From: Vibrio hangzhouensis
GTDB taxonomy: Bacteria; Pseudomonadota; Gammaproteobacteria; Enterobacterales; Vibrionaceae
Assembly (NCBI RefSeq): GCF_900107935.1
Contig: NZ_FNVG01000012.1
Span: 89,434-153,433 of the forward strand
Direction: 5' to 3'
Length of the DNA: 64,000 nucleotides
This document shows positions 35,681 to 44,100 of this stretch, piece after piece. The stretch's first letter is position 1; each line of letters starts with the position of its first letter. Position numbers and translations under genes: made by a program. The notes under the pieces are model-generated. The model had not been told where the DNA came from and made no database searches. It worked only from the letters and a program-made list of their open reading frames with translations.

Positions 35681-35912
35681 TTTTTTTGAGCTTTTCATGA
35701 TAAGAAGGTCGCTGAACTCAATAGCGGCCTTTTTCAGGCAAAGTGGCCTTACTCAAACATAAACCCAATAATGACAATTCGTTTGACGTAATGAAAAGTA
35801 ACTCAGTCATGAGCAAAGTGTACCAGGCTATTTTATTTTCGAAAAAACCGAAACGAGTTTAACAACTGTACGTTTCGTAACAAAGGCTCACACTGAACTA
35901 CCCCAATAAGGG

Positions 35913-36053
35913 TTATAAGTCAAATAACTTGTCGAATTCACGCTGTTCTAGAATGTCTTCGATTTTTCTTCTCGTTGTATTGACGTTTTTATTATCACCG
36001 TCAATTGGTTTTTTCTGGTCTTTCTTGGATGACTTCTTTTTTGTTTGGCACAT
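35913..36053 (-). CDS. Small basic protein, 46 residues, unannotated
   Basis: A short frame on the minus strand from ATG 36053, with AGAGAG about 7 nt upstream, to TAA at 35913. The product begins MCQTKKKSSKKDQKKP, very lysine-rich, and ends RRKIEDILEQREFDKLFDL, an acidic amphipathic helix. The charged head and helical tail look like a real small protein. No function known to me. The rest of 35735-36400 shows no gene. Confidence 0.55.
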   Translation of the reverse strand: MCQTKKKSSKKDQKKPIDGDNKNVNTTRRKIEDILEQREFDKLFDL

Positions 36054-36407
36054 ATGAATCTGCTCTCTTTATATCAACGTTCAGTAGGTTGAGTAGGTAC
36101 GCCATTTATCTGTTAAACCTGATAAAGGGGGGGCCTTGATCTTTTCAGATGAATAGCAATATAAAGTCACGTTAGATGAAGTAAAATATGGGAAGAATTT
36201 GGCGTCGTAAGATATTACAATTGGGTGAATAGGATCGTTTGTAATGTTAGTTATGTAAAATCATCATTCGGATATAAACATAATTCACGTTTTTTTGCTG
36301 TGGAGTGTGATTTTTGATCACTTACTTTTTTATACCAGTATCGCTGGCGACTTGTTCTTCGAGACAATAATATTCCTCGTAATAAAAGATGAAAAATGGG
36401 CAGAAAG

Positions 36408-36440
36408 TTTAGGTGCAATGATGACATCATTGCACCTAAA
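36408..36440 (-). terminator. Long perfect hairpin after the cold-shock gene
   Basis: TTTAGGTGCAATGATG (36408-36423) and its exact complement CATCATTGCACCTAAA (36425-36440). It is a near-continuous 16-bp stem directly after the stop; no U-tract longer than three, so it may protect the mRNA 3' end as well. Confidence 0.7.
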
Positions 36441-36444
36441 TAGA

Positions 36445-36657
36445 TTATAGCGCTGTTACATCAGACGCTTGAGGGCCTTTTTGGCCTTGCTCCACTGTAA
36501 AGCTCACTTTTTGGCCTTCAGTAAGAGTTTTGAAACCTTCAGATGCGATCGCTCTGAAGTGAACGAATACATCAGCTCCGCCATTGTCTTGTGAAATGAA
36601 GCCGAAGCCTTTAGTTTCGTTGAACCATTTTACTGAACCAGTTGTTTTAGTAGACAT
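36445..36657 (-). CDS. Cold-shock protein, CspA family
   Basis: 70 residues from ATG 36657; the open frame runs to 36699 but the family begins at [20 protein letters not shown]. Contains both RNA-binding motifs: RNP1 KGFGFI (about residues 15-20) and RNP2 VFVHF (about 29-33). RNA/ssDNA-binding OB fold that melts mRNA secondary structure. Its leader reaches to a candidate promoter near 36820, giving a long 5' UTR of about 150 nt, as is usual for cold-inducible csp genes. Confidence 0.95.
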   Translation of the reverse strand: MSTKTTGSVKWFNETKGFGFISQDNGGADVFVHFRAIASEGFKTLTEGQKVSFTVEQGQKGPQASDVTAL

Positions 36658-36796
36658 AGATACCTCTAAGAAATTATTAAGATCGAAAACTGCGAGCAAA
36701 TGCTATTTTAAAAAACCATGAAGAGAAGCTATCGCAGGCGTTAGACGAAGGTATCGAAAAGTAACTGAGAAAAGGCTTGAACTAAATTTTTACTTA

Positions 36797-36827
36797 TAGC
36801 TCGTTTGCAAGAGCTAGGCACACTATA
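36797..36827 (-). promoter_or_regulatory. Candidate promoter and leader hairpin of the cold-shock gene
   Basis: Minus-strand TATAGT (36827-36822) is a good -10 box; the start of the transcript would form the hairpin TAGCTC / GAGCTA (36797-36802, 36811-36816). No convincing -35 element. Confidence 0.4.
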
Positions 36828-36842
36828 CAGGGTGTTAAACAA

Positions 36843-37151
36843 ATGAACAGTTTTATTTTCCATTTTTGCAATTTAATTTATTTCGGCCCAAAATCTTCGC
36901 GAACGCAGCCTTCACAAAACCAGCCTAGATCTTCGTTCAGGCCAGACTTAGCAGATACGCTACACAACTTTTTGGACAACCTCTTTAGTAAATCAACGCT
37001 TGGTCACTTGACAGCGACATTGCCTACTCAACTCAGAGAAAGAAAAAACATCAACGGTCAGAAATATTGCTTAACTTTCAGCTACAAAAAAGAAACCACT
37101 GCAGATAACAAACCTAAACGATTGATTTTAATGAATAATAAATTAAACTGA
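36843..37151 (+). CDS. Hypothetical protein, uncertain
   Basis: 102 codons, starting MNSFIFHFCNLIYFGPK. It is partly hydrophilic and basic with no recognised motif; no clear ribosome site precedes ATG (only GTGTTAAAC). Divergent from the cold-shock gene. It may be real, but the codon pattern gives little support. Confidence 0.3.
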   Translation: MNSFIFHFCNLIYFGPKSSRTQPSQNQPRSSFRPDLADTLHNFLDNLFSKSTLGHLTATLPTQLRERKNINGQKYCLTFSYKKETTADNKPKRLILMNNKLN

Positions 37152-37556
37152 AAATCCCTACCTATTCTAATATTTACGTGTATAGTATGGCAGGTTTTTA
37201 AATCCGAACGCTCTGTAAATAACAGAGTATGAATACCAATTCAGCTTCCTTAAAACTCAATACAGCCTTTTGATTGGTCAATTAACTCTTCGTATTTAAC
37301 CCAACTAGTCTGTAATTAAGCTCCCCGTTACTGTGAACGCAGGTTAACACTAGACGTAGGGATGCACTCTATCTTTAAGATAAAATACAAACGAGTGATA
37401 CCAAGAACTGTGCGTTGAATATTCTATGCACAAGTGAACCACTTAGCTCTGAAAATCTTTCTTGTCCTGGCTTTACAGGATAGCGCTCATTGAGTGATTA
37501 GCTAAAAACTACATTTGAATCATCTCAATCTCTGGCGATCAAACAACGGAAAAAAT

Positions 37557-37760
37557 ATGAGAAAAAACCGAGAAAAACTTAAGAAAAACATGTGGAAAAA
37601 CAGCCAAGAGGCCAAGTTTGAGCAGATGGTTTCGGAATACCACAGTGCCAAAGCAACCCTTGATACCCTAGAAAAAGACAGTGCTGAATACGCGGCTCAG
37701 AATAAGCACTGTGACTCCCTATTTGCAAAAGCTGAACGCTTCTTTAAACAGCATCAATAA
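37557..37760 (+). CDS. Small charged coiled-coil hypothetical protein
   Basis: 67 residues from ATG 37557, preceded by ACGGAAAAAAT; the frame runs upstream to 37515. Head MRKNREKLKKNMWKNSQ is strongly basic; the middle FEQMVSEYHSAKATLDTLEK and ending DSLFAKAERFFKQHQ read as an amphipathic helix. No family recognised. The 37152-37514 stretch ahead has only a small hairpin (CTCTGT / ACAGAG near 37210-37226). Confidence 0.5.
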   Translation: MRKNREKLKKNMWKNSQEAKFEQMVSEYHSAKATLDTLEKDSAEYAAQNKHCDSLFAKAERFFKQHQ

Positions 37761-38209
37761 CTACATTTTACAACTTCTACTTTAGACGTATTTTCTATCC
37801 GCATTGTCAAATCATCTATCAAAAAGCGTAAGGTATTTATATACATTAAATTGCATACAACCCTACTTTATTTCAGGTTTTTAACCATAAGTTCTTTATG
37901 TGAGAATATTATGCAATTTCAGCTATGCCGCGTAGATAATTGACTGATGTTCTATGCTTGAGAAAGTCGTGATGACGGCTGAGCTAATCAACTGGGACTA
38001 AAAGAGCAGAAATAGTGAGATTATCTTCGTGATATAGCCGCAATATTACACTATGCAAACTACAATATGGTGAGACCCTATTGGTTTTGTTATATAAACC
38101 CTGTATTGCGAACTCTTTCAAAATATTCGAAGTAATCTTTCAAATCCTCCCCATTTTGCCTTTCATTTGTCCTGAGTAAACTGGCCTGAAGCAACGGGAG
38201 AATTCAATT
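37761..38209. other. Intergenic stretch without a visible gene
   Basis: AT-rich, many stops in all frames. The pirin promoter presumably lies at the right end; AACGGGAG precedes its start. Confidence 0.5.
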
Positions 38210-38905
38210 ATGATCACAAGACGTAATGCTCAGGATCGTGGGCAAGCCAACTTTGGCTGGCTGGACAGCAAACATACCTTTTCATTCGGCAGTTACTATG
38301 ATGCTGACCATATGGGCTTTTCTGCTCTTCGTGTCATCAACGACGACAGAGTTAAACCGGGGGCCGGGTTTGATACTCACGGTCATCGCAATATGGAGAT
38401 CATCAGTTATGTGCTGACAGGCACCATTGAACACAAGGATAGTGAGGGCAATGTGCAGACACTGCCTGCGGGTGAGTTTCAGTTAATGTCTGCTGGCAGA
38501 GGCATCTACCACAGTGAATATAATGCCTCACAAAGTGAAGATCTGACGTTTCTGCAAATCTGGATTGAGCCTGATAGCTTTGATACTCAACCGGGCTACC
38601 AGCAAAAAAGTTTTGGAAAACCGACAGGCTTGAATGCCATCGTAACCCCTGATGGTCGCGACGGGACATTACAAATAAAGCAAAACGCATCACTGTTTCA
38701 GCTTTTATTGGAGCCGGGTCAGACCATAAACTTTGCCATTGAACACGACAGAAAAATCTACCTTCATCTAATTGAGGGTGAACTGAATATTGGCGATACA
38801 CTATTGACAGCAGGCGACGGTGCGAAGGTCGAGAATCAAAGTCAAATCAGCCTCACCAACCAGGGCAGCTCCGCGGTTAGTGCACTGCTTTTTGACCTAC
38901 CTTAG
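38210..38905 (+). CDS. Pirin-family bicupin protein (YhhW-like)
   Basis: 231 residues, the short YhhW-type length. N-terminal cupin with the metal site: FDTHGHRNMEIISYVLTG (about residues 54-71; two His and Glu), HKDSEGNVQTLPAGEFQLMS (His about residue 76), and GRGIYHSEYNAS. The C-terminal cupin is degenerate. YhhW has quercetin 2,3-dioxygenase activity in vitro; the physiological role is unclear. Monocistronic. Confidence 0.93.
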   Translation: MITRRNAQDRGQANFGWLDSKHTFSFGSYYDADHMGFSALRVINDDRVKPGAGFDTHGHRNMEIISYVLTGTIEHKDSEGNVQTLPAGEFQLMSAGRGIYHSEYNASQSEDLTFLQIWIEPDSFDTQPGYQQKSFGKPTGLNAIVTPDGRDGTLQIKQNASLFQLLLEPGQTINFAIEHDRKIYLHLIEGELNIGDTLLTAGDGAKVENQSQISLTNQGSSAVSALLFDLP

Positions 38906-38945
38906 CGTTTGTCGGGATCAAAGAGGCGCTATGCCCGCCTCTTTT

Positions 38946-39605
38946 CTAGCGCCCATAATACGTCGCCAGATAATCAAGTACTGCGTTCAGATCCTCTGGT
39001 TCCAGCGGTTCCATACCCTGTTCGTCGACCATCCATTCCAATGTCTCTTGCCAGCTGTCTCGGCTTAACCCCTGTTGTTTAACCAGATGCAGGGAGTGAC
39101 AAGCCGAACAGACAGACGCCACCAACGCCATGTTGTCTCCCGGAGTCAAAATGCCGTCACCAACGGATTTCACCGGAGATCCCGCAGACTGTGTGGTCCA
39201 GTCCGGAGGGGAAGGATTTTTGGTCGCCAGCCAGGCGATGATGGCTGCCCGCGCACCTGGATCGGCTACGCCAGGGAACACCATGTTAGTGCCTGGTGCA
39301 AAGTCCGCCGGAGAGGTAAGAAAACTATCCAACGAATTTGCATCCCAATGACCCTGACGGCCTTTTAACGCCTCGCTGTATTTAAAGTCGGGATACCCCC
39401 CTACCTTCCGGTCTGCCAGCCCCCAGAGTGGCGGTCCAACCAAAGGTTTGCCATCCGGTTCAAACTGATGACATGCCTTACACACCATAGCCTGAGTTTC
39501 CCCCGCTTTGATTAGCGTGTCATCTGCATGCGCCGAAAAGCCCACCCATGACATCAGTAATAAACAGAGCGGGATACCCCGCTCTGCTGATCTCTTCCTA
39601 GTCAC
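38946..39605 (-). CDS. Diheme cytochrome c, sulfite dehydrogenase electron-acceptor subunit (SorB-like)
   Basis: 219 residues, secreted: an N-terminal signal peptide with CLLLMSWVGFSAHA. Two heme sites: CKACH (about residues 38-42) and CSACH (about 168-172). First domain carries VGPPLWGLADRKVGG and NMVFPGVADP (Met ligand), as in class I cytochrome c. The second resembles the SorB-type single-heme subunit: DSWQETLEWMVDEQGMEPLE. It lies 4 bp downstream of the sulfite oxidase gene, so it takes electrons from it. Classical SorB has one heme; the extra module is noted below. Confidence 0.85.
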   Translation of the reverse strand: MTRKRSAERGIPLCLLLMSWVGFSAHADDTLIKAGETQAMVCKACHQFEPDGKPLVGPPLWGLADRKVGGYPDFKYSEALKGRQGHWDANSLDSFLTSPADFAPGTNMVFPGVADPGARAAIIAWLATKNPSPPDWTTQSAGSPVKSVGDGILTPGDNMALVASVCSACHSLHLVKQQGLSRDSWQETLEWMVDEQGMEPLEPEDLNAVLDYLATYYGR

Positions 39606-39609
39606 ATGG

Positions 39610-40923
39610 TCACCCTTTCACTACCAACGCAATACGGTGGAATGTGTTATTTAGGTACCCCTTCGGATTCCAGGCGATGGCAAATGGCTGACTGACACCG
39701 GCATCGTCCGTTGCTTTGGCCCAGACTTCATAGTAGCCCGCTTGCGGGAACATTACTTTAGCGCTAAACGTCTGCCATGCTGCCACATTAGCAGGGTCCG
39801 CCAGATCCGCATCCATCCAGGTCGCACCAAAATCAATCGAAAGCTGAACTTTATCAACCTTTCTATCACCGGACCAGGCATGCCCTCTCACCATGACTTC
39901 ACTGCCGCTTACCTCACTGTTGGTCTGCGGCGAGGTAATAAGAGATTTCACTGGCATACGCTCAATGATGTCAAAGTCTTCCGTTGCCACCTTCTCACCA
40001 GGCGCGACAGGACGATTGGGTACCCGATAGGCAGTCCCGGTCATCTTAGGCCCATCATGGACCTGATCCCGAACCTGAATGCGCGTCAGCCATTTCTGTG
40101 AACATGAACCTGGCCAACCCGGAACCACCAGACGCAATGGCGCACCATTCATGGGATGTAACGGCTCGCCATTTTGTTCAAACGCAATCAGGTTCTCTCC
40201 ACTCATCGCTTTAGCCATAGGTAAACCACGGGAAATCGCCAGTTTGCCTTCCTGACCCGAGAGATGTTTATCCGCACCGTAATGAGCGGTATAGACCGCG
40301 CCCTCTTTTACGCCGGCCGCTTTCAATACATCGGCCAGACGCACACCTGTCCATTTCGAACACGCAACCGCACCATAGGTCCATTGATTCCCTTTCGCTT
40401 TCGGGTCAAAAAAAGCACGACCGTTACCACCGCATTCGACAACCAGCTGCTGTTCAACCACTTCAAAATTCTTTCTGAGATCGGCAATTGATAGGGTCAT
40501 AGGCTTATCGACTAAACCGTCAATGGTCAGCGTCCAGGCCTCGGGATCCACTTCCGTCGGCGGTATCCCATTATTTCGAATGAAGTGATGACGGGTAGGC
40601 GTGATGTCGTCATTAAGAAGGTGGGGAGGGGTTTCTGCATTCATTGGCCTGTCATTAAGCACCGTCAGACCATCTTTGCCCTCAATCATGACGTCATCAA
40701 GGCCTTCTGCAAAGGCGGCAGGGATGATGCCTGCTGGCATATTACGGTGGAAGGGAATCGCCCCTCCCAACACCGCCGCCATGGTTGCTAAACCTGCGCC
40801 TTTCAAAAAGCCTCGTCTGTCTGGGTAAGTGACTCGTCCGAAGACTTTTTCATCCGCTGAGTCCGGATTGTTCTCATAGTATTTATAAATACCTTGCGGT
40901 GTTTTTTTCTCATCTTTGTTCAT
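39610..40923 (-). CDS. Periplasmic sulfite dehydrogenase, molybdopterin subunit (SorA-like)
   Basis: 437 residues. Twin-arginine signal DRRGFLKGAGLATMAAVLGG (about residues 36-55) exports the folded molybdoenzyme. Oxidoreductase domain: DPEAWTLTIDGLV, QQLVVECGGNGRAFF (about 152-166) with the molybdenum-ligand Cys, GAVACSKWTGVRLADVLKAA and LRLVVPGWPGSCSQKWLTRI (about 262-281). The C-terminal Mo-co dimerisation domain starts about residue 325 (VKSLITSPQTNSEV). Oxidises sulfite to sulfate and passes electrons to the diheme cytochrome encoded next. Confidence 0.9.
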   Translation of the reverse strand: MNKDEKKTPQGIYKYYENNPDSADEKVFGRVTYPDRRGFLKGAGLATMAAVLGGAIPFHRNMPAGIIPAAFAEGLDDVMIEGKDGLTVLNDRPMNAETPPHLLNDDITPTRHHFIRNNGIPPTEVDPEAWTLTIDGLVDKPMTLSIADLRKNFEVVEQQLVVECGGNGRAFFDPKAKGNQWTYGAVACSKWTGVRLADVLKAAGVKEGAVYTAHYGADKHLSGQEGKLAISRGLPMAKAMSGENLIAFEQNGEPLHPMNGAPLRLVVPGWPGSCSQKWLTRIQVRDQVHDGPKMTGTAYRVPNRPVAPGEKVATEDFDIIERMPVKSLITSPQTNSEVSGSEVMVRGHAWSGDRKVDKVQLSIDFGATWMDADLADPANVAAWQTFSAKVMFPQAGYYEVWAKATDDAGVSQPFAIAWNPKGYLNNTFHRIALVVKG

Positions 40924-41160
40924 GTTGCGTTCCTTTTTACGTTAACGTCTGAACGGCCTCTACGTTAGGTAAATGACTCCTATATACGAATGCTAATCTC
41001 AATCACTTGGTTACTCTTTATAAGCAATCCCTTATAAAAGTAGTTGATGATCGGCATTGTTAACAACATTCCGTCCATTAACCTCTCAATTAGGTTTGAA
41101 AATTTGAGCACTGCCAAGCCATCAAAACTTTGGGTTACCGCACAGCCATAAAGACAAAAT

Positions 41161-41628
41161 ATGTTAGGATGCGGTTACGTTTCTTTTTTGGTTAGTAACA
41201 ATTTGAACAACAAAGTAAAAGTCTTGTTTGTGGCGATCGCATTGGCCGCAGGGTTCTATCTGCCAGGCTTGCTAAAGCAAGTGCCCACTTCAGACGTTGA
41301 CCTGACCAGTTACTGCATGCTGTCGAACGAAGTGTGCGAGCAGCAGGGCGTGAAACTAAGAGTAGACGCTCAACGCATCACCCCGCTGACCCCTATTCAA
41401 GTCGAAGTATTCTGGCCAAATGCCACAGCCGACACCCTTAATCTTGCTCTTCAGGGGCACGAGATGGACATGGGAGTCGTAAAATATCAGCTGACGATGA
41501 TCAAACCTGATGTTTATCAGGGTGAAATCATTCTGCCAGTGTGCTCCGAAGAGCGGATGACATGGTTCGGCACAGTGTCAGACGGGGAAACCAACATTAA
41601 CGCTGCGTTAAGGATGACCGCTCGATGA
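41161..41628 (+). CDS. Membrane-anchored periplasmic protein, unknown, next to sco
   Basis: 155 residues. One membrane segment near the N-terminus (VKVLFVAIALAAGFYLPGLL, about residues 19-38), then a periplasmic beta-rich domain with CMLSNEVC and a Met/His-rich stretch GHEMDMGVVKYQLTM plus PVCSEERM, suggestive of copper contact. It overlaps the sco gene by 4 bp (ATGA) and is part of a Sco-PCuAC unit, so a role in copper delivery to cytochrome oxidase is inferred. TTG 41202 is an alternative start. Confidence 0.7.
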   Translation: MLGCGYVSFLVSNNLNNKVKVLFVAIALAAGFYLPGLLKQVPTSDVDLTSYCMLSNEVCEQQGVKLRVDAQRITPLTPIQVEVFWPNATADTLNLALQGHEMDMGVVKYQLTMIKPDVYQGEIILPVCSEERMTWFGTVSDGETNINAALRMTAR

Positions 41629-42239
41629 AGAAATTATGGATAGGCGCTCTTATCGGCGCTTTTGGTCTTGGCTTTGGCGCTAAGTTACTGGTCGACAAGC
41701 ACAATGAAACACTGCTCAAACAAGCAGAACTTGCACAGTTGGCGAAAGTGTCCGAGTCGGTATTATTTGGTGAGGGCGGTGAACCTGTCGCTATTTTTGA
41801 TGGCAGTGACCCACGTATTCGCATCGTTTATTTTGGCTTTACCCGTTGCCCCGATGTATGCCCAACTTCATTGGCTATGCTGGCGGGAGCCTTAAATCAA
41901 ATCGATGACCAGGCTAAACAGACTCTGCGTCCCATGTTTGTTTCACTGGATCCAGAAAGAGATGCGGCTGAAGCCTCCGCTGAATATGCACATTATTTTC
42001 ATCCGATGATCGAAGGCCTTTCTGCGCCACTTGACGTCACAAAACCGCTGGCTCACAAATACGGGGTCATCTTTCGCAAGACCGAACTGAAAGATTCAAA
42101 GCTGGGCTACACCTTGGATCACAGCTCTTATTTCTATTTTTTAAAACCCGACGGCACACTAATTGAAAAAGTGCCGCACACGCTGACACCAGCACCGATT
42201 ATTGAAGCCATCAAGCGCATCAATAGCCAAGAAAAATAA
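41625..42239 (+). CDS. Sco1/SenC-family copper chaperone
   Basis: 204 residues, thioredoxin fold anchored by an N-terminal helix (LWIGALIGAFGLGFGAKLLV). Copper site: FTRCPDVCPTSLAML (about residues 73-87, CxxxC) and the distal His in LDHSSYFYFLKPDG (about 164-177). Helps load the CuA site of cytochrome oxidase. Coupled to the upstream membrane protein and followed 22 bp later by PCuAC. Confidence 0.94.
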   Translation: MKKLWIGALIGAFGLGFGAKLLVDKHNETLLKQAELAQLAKVSESVLFGEGGEPVAIFDGSDPRIRIVYFGFTRCPDVCPTSLAMLAGALNQIDDQAKQTLRPMFVSLDPERDAAEASAEYAHYFHPMIEGLSAPLDVTKPLAHKYGVIFRKTELKDSKLGYTLDHSSYFYFLKPDGTLIEKVPHTLTPAPIIEAIKRINSQEK

Positions 42240-42261
42240 CACTAAAACAATGGACATAACC

Positions 42262-42711
42262 ATGAAGCTCAACAAACTTGTACTTCCTATACTCGCTCTG
42301 GCCCCTTTATCTTTTGCACAGGCAGCCATCGACGTTCTCGATGCCTACGCACGAGCGACACCACCAAATGCGACAACCAGTGCCGTCTTTGCCACCATTG
42401 AAAACAGTAGCGATCAAGACCGTATACTCGTTCAGGCAGCCTCGCAGGCAGCCTCAGTCGTTGAACTTCATGACGTCATCATGGATGGCGATATGATGCA
42501 GATGCGTCAGGTAGAGAACATCGTAATTCCCGCTAATGGACAGACTATCCTCAAGCCAGGTAGCTTACATATCATGTTATTAGATGTTCAAAAGCCTTTA
42601 GCTGAAGGTCAAAATATCAATGTCGAGCTGACCTTTGCCAATGGCGAGGTGCAATCGCTCAGCGTGCCAGTGAAAAAAGTCATGGCTGGTATGAAGCACA
42701 AAGGTCACTAA
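42262..42711 (+). CDS. Periplasmic copper chaperone PCuAC
   Basis: 149 residues. Start ATG 42262 directly precedes the signal peptide (MKLNKLVLPILALAPLSFAQA). Copper motif: ELHDVIMDGDMMQMRQV (about residues 73-89; His, Met set), then LKPGSLHIMLLDVQKPLAEG (about 101-120; final His-Met), matching H-x10-M-x21-H-x-M. Hands Cu(I) to Sco or CuA of cytochrome oxidase. A His/Met tail ends the protein (AGMKHKGH). Confidence 0.92.
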   Translation: MKLNKLVLPILALAPLSFAQAAIDVLDAYARATPPNATTSAVFATIENSSDQDRILVQAASQAASVVELHDVIMDGDMMQMRQVENIVIPANGQTILKPGSLHIMLLDVQKPLAEGQNINVELTFANGEVQSLSVPVKKVMAGMKHKGH

Positions 42712-42797
42712 CAAATATCTCTGGCTGTGCTGTACATACGGTGCAGCCGTGCTACTATCCGCTATGACTTAATACCTGATTAAACCGGAGGAATTTG

Positions 42798-42842
42798 ATG
42801 ATTGTAATACACACCCACCCGGTAGAGTTGAACTACATCTAA
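42798..42842 (+). CDS. 14-codon ORF with a strong ribosome site, possible leader peptide of rsgA
   Basis: ATG 42798 lies 7 nt after a CGGAGG site and encodes MIVIHTHPVELNYI, stop at 42840. Histidine and proline codons are spaced centrally. The stop codon overlaps the first of several hairpins (42841-42931) ahead of rsgA at 42990. Too short for ordinary annotation. Confidence 0.5.
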   Translation: MIVIHTHPVELNYI

Positions 42843-42931
42843 GCGAGTGTTAATCCTAATTAAGGTCGTCGCTTGAACTGCCTGCTAACTTTGCCCGGTG
42901 ATCACAACCGGGGTCTTGTGCAACCAGCACA
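42841..42931 (+). promoter_or_regulatory. Structured leader between the short ORF and rsgA
   Basis: Three consecutive hairpins: AAGCGA / TCGCTT (42841-42846, 42869-42874); CCCGGT / ACCGGG (42894-42899, 42907-42912); TGTGC / GCACA (42917-42921, 42927-42931). No terminator U-run. The rsgA ribosome site downstream is weak, so translation control through this region is plausible. Confidence 0.5.
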
Positions 42932-42989
42932 CACTTACATCGGTAAGTACCTGACCCTTATAAAAATAAGTCTATATTAGGTACTAACA

Positions 42990-44045
42990 ATGCGTTCTAT
43001 TTTTACCCATCCAATCGCGATCAACGAACTTGGCTGGAAAACCTATTTTCAACAACAACTCACTCTTGAAGAGTACGAAGGTATTATCTTCGGTCGTGTT
43101 ATTGCCCACCATCGCAGTGGCTACATCGTCTGTACTGAGCAAGAGGAGTTTCACCTTGAGCATCATATCAGTCTCCCTCAAATGACGGTGGGTGATTGGA
43201 TACTTCTGGATGAACAACATCGATTTGTGAGACTGCTCGATCGTAAATCTCTGTTTAGCCGCAAGGCTCCAGGCTCAAAGCTAGAGGAGCAATACATTGC
43301 TGCCAACGTCGACACTGTTTTTATTGTCTGTTCTTTGAACTTTGACTTTAATCTCAGCCGCATAGAACGCTACCTGACTTTGGTCAATGAAGCCAAATCA
43401 GAAGCAGTGATCGTGCTAACCAAAGCCGACCTATGCGAAGACGTAGAAGAGAAACGTCAACAAGTACAATCACTTGATCCGTTCTTGATGATAGAAACGG
43501 TCAACGCTTTAGAGATTGACTCTCTCCATGGTCTTCAGTCCTGGTGCGGTGTTGGTCAAACCGTGGCATTTATGGGCTCTTCTGGTGTGGGGAAATCAAC
43601 ACTCGTAAACACTCTAATGCAGGCACAGACGCAAGCGACGGGTGGTATTCGTGAAGATGACAGTAAAGGTCGACACACGACAACCTCTCGTTCAATGCAT
43701 AAGATGCCAAACGGTGGTCTTCTGCTTGATACGCCTGGAATGCGAGAAATTCAGCTCACGGCAAGTGAAGAAGGACTGTCCGAAACCTTTAGTGATGTGG
43801 AAACCTTAATTGCTCAATGCCGTTTTGCGGACTGCCAACACACCAATGAGCCAGGTTGTGCCGTACGCAGTGCACTAGAAAGCGGTGAGCTAGATGAAAG
43901 GCGAGTAGATAACTACTTCAAGCTACAACGCGAACAAGCTAGAAACAGCGCCTCCCTTGCCGAAAAACGAACCAAAGACAAAGAATTTGGTAAGTTTGTC
44001 AAATCGGTACAATCAGAGAGTCGCCACCGTAAAAAAGGTTACTAA
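42990..44045 (+). CDS. rsgA: Ribosome small-subunit biogenesis GTPase RsgA
   Basis: 351 residues, circularly permuted GTPase. N-terminal OB domain, then G4 VLTKADLC (about residues 143-150), G1 [15 protein letters not shown] (about 195-209), G2/G3 [15 protein letters not shown] and [13 protein letters not shown] (about 246-258), and the zinc-binding [16 protein letters not shown] (about 280-295). Acts in late 30S maturation. Vibrios may carry a second copy elsewhere. Ends before a perfect bidirectional terminator. Confidence 0.94.
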   Translation: MRSIFTHPIAINELGWKTYFQQQLTLEEYEGIIFGRVIAHHRSGYIVCTEQEEFHLEHHISLPQMTVGDWILLDEQHRFVRLLDRKSLFSRKAPGSKLEEQYIAANVDTVFIVCSLNFDFNLSRIERYLTLVNEAKSEAVIVLTKADLCEDVEEKRQQVQSLDPFLMIETVNALEIDSLHGLQSWCGVGQTVAFMGSSGVGKSTLVNTLMQAQTQATGGIREDDSKGRHTTTSRSMHKMPNGGLLLDTPGMREIQLTASEEGLSETFSDVETLIAQCRFADCQHTNEPGCAVRSALESGELDERRVDNYFKLQREQARNSASLAEKRTKDKEFGKFVKSVQSESRHRKKGY

Positions 44046-44062
44046 CAAAACCAGATGAATGT

Positions 44063-44098
44063 AATAGAGAGAGGCAAACCTCTCTCTATTTTTGTTTT
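44063..44098. terminator. Bidirectional terminator after rsgA
   Basis: AATAGAGAGAGG (44063-44074) / CCTCTCTCTATT (44079-44090), loop CAAA, then TTTTGTTTT on the plus strand. Confidence 0.92.
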
Positions 44099-44100
44099 CG

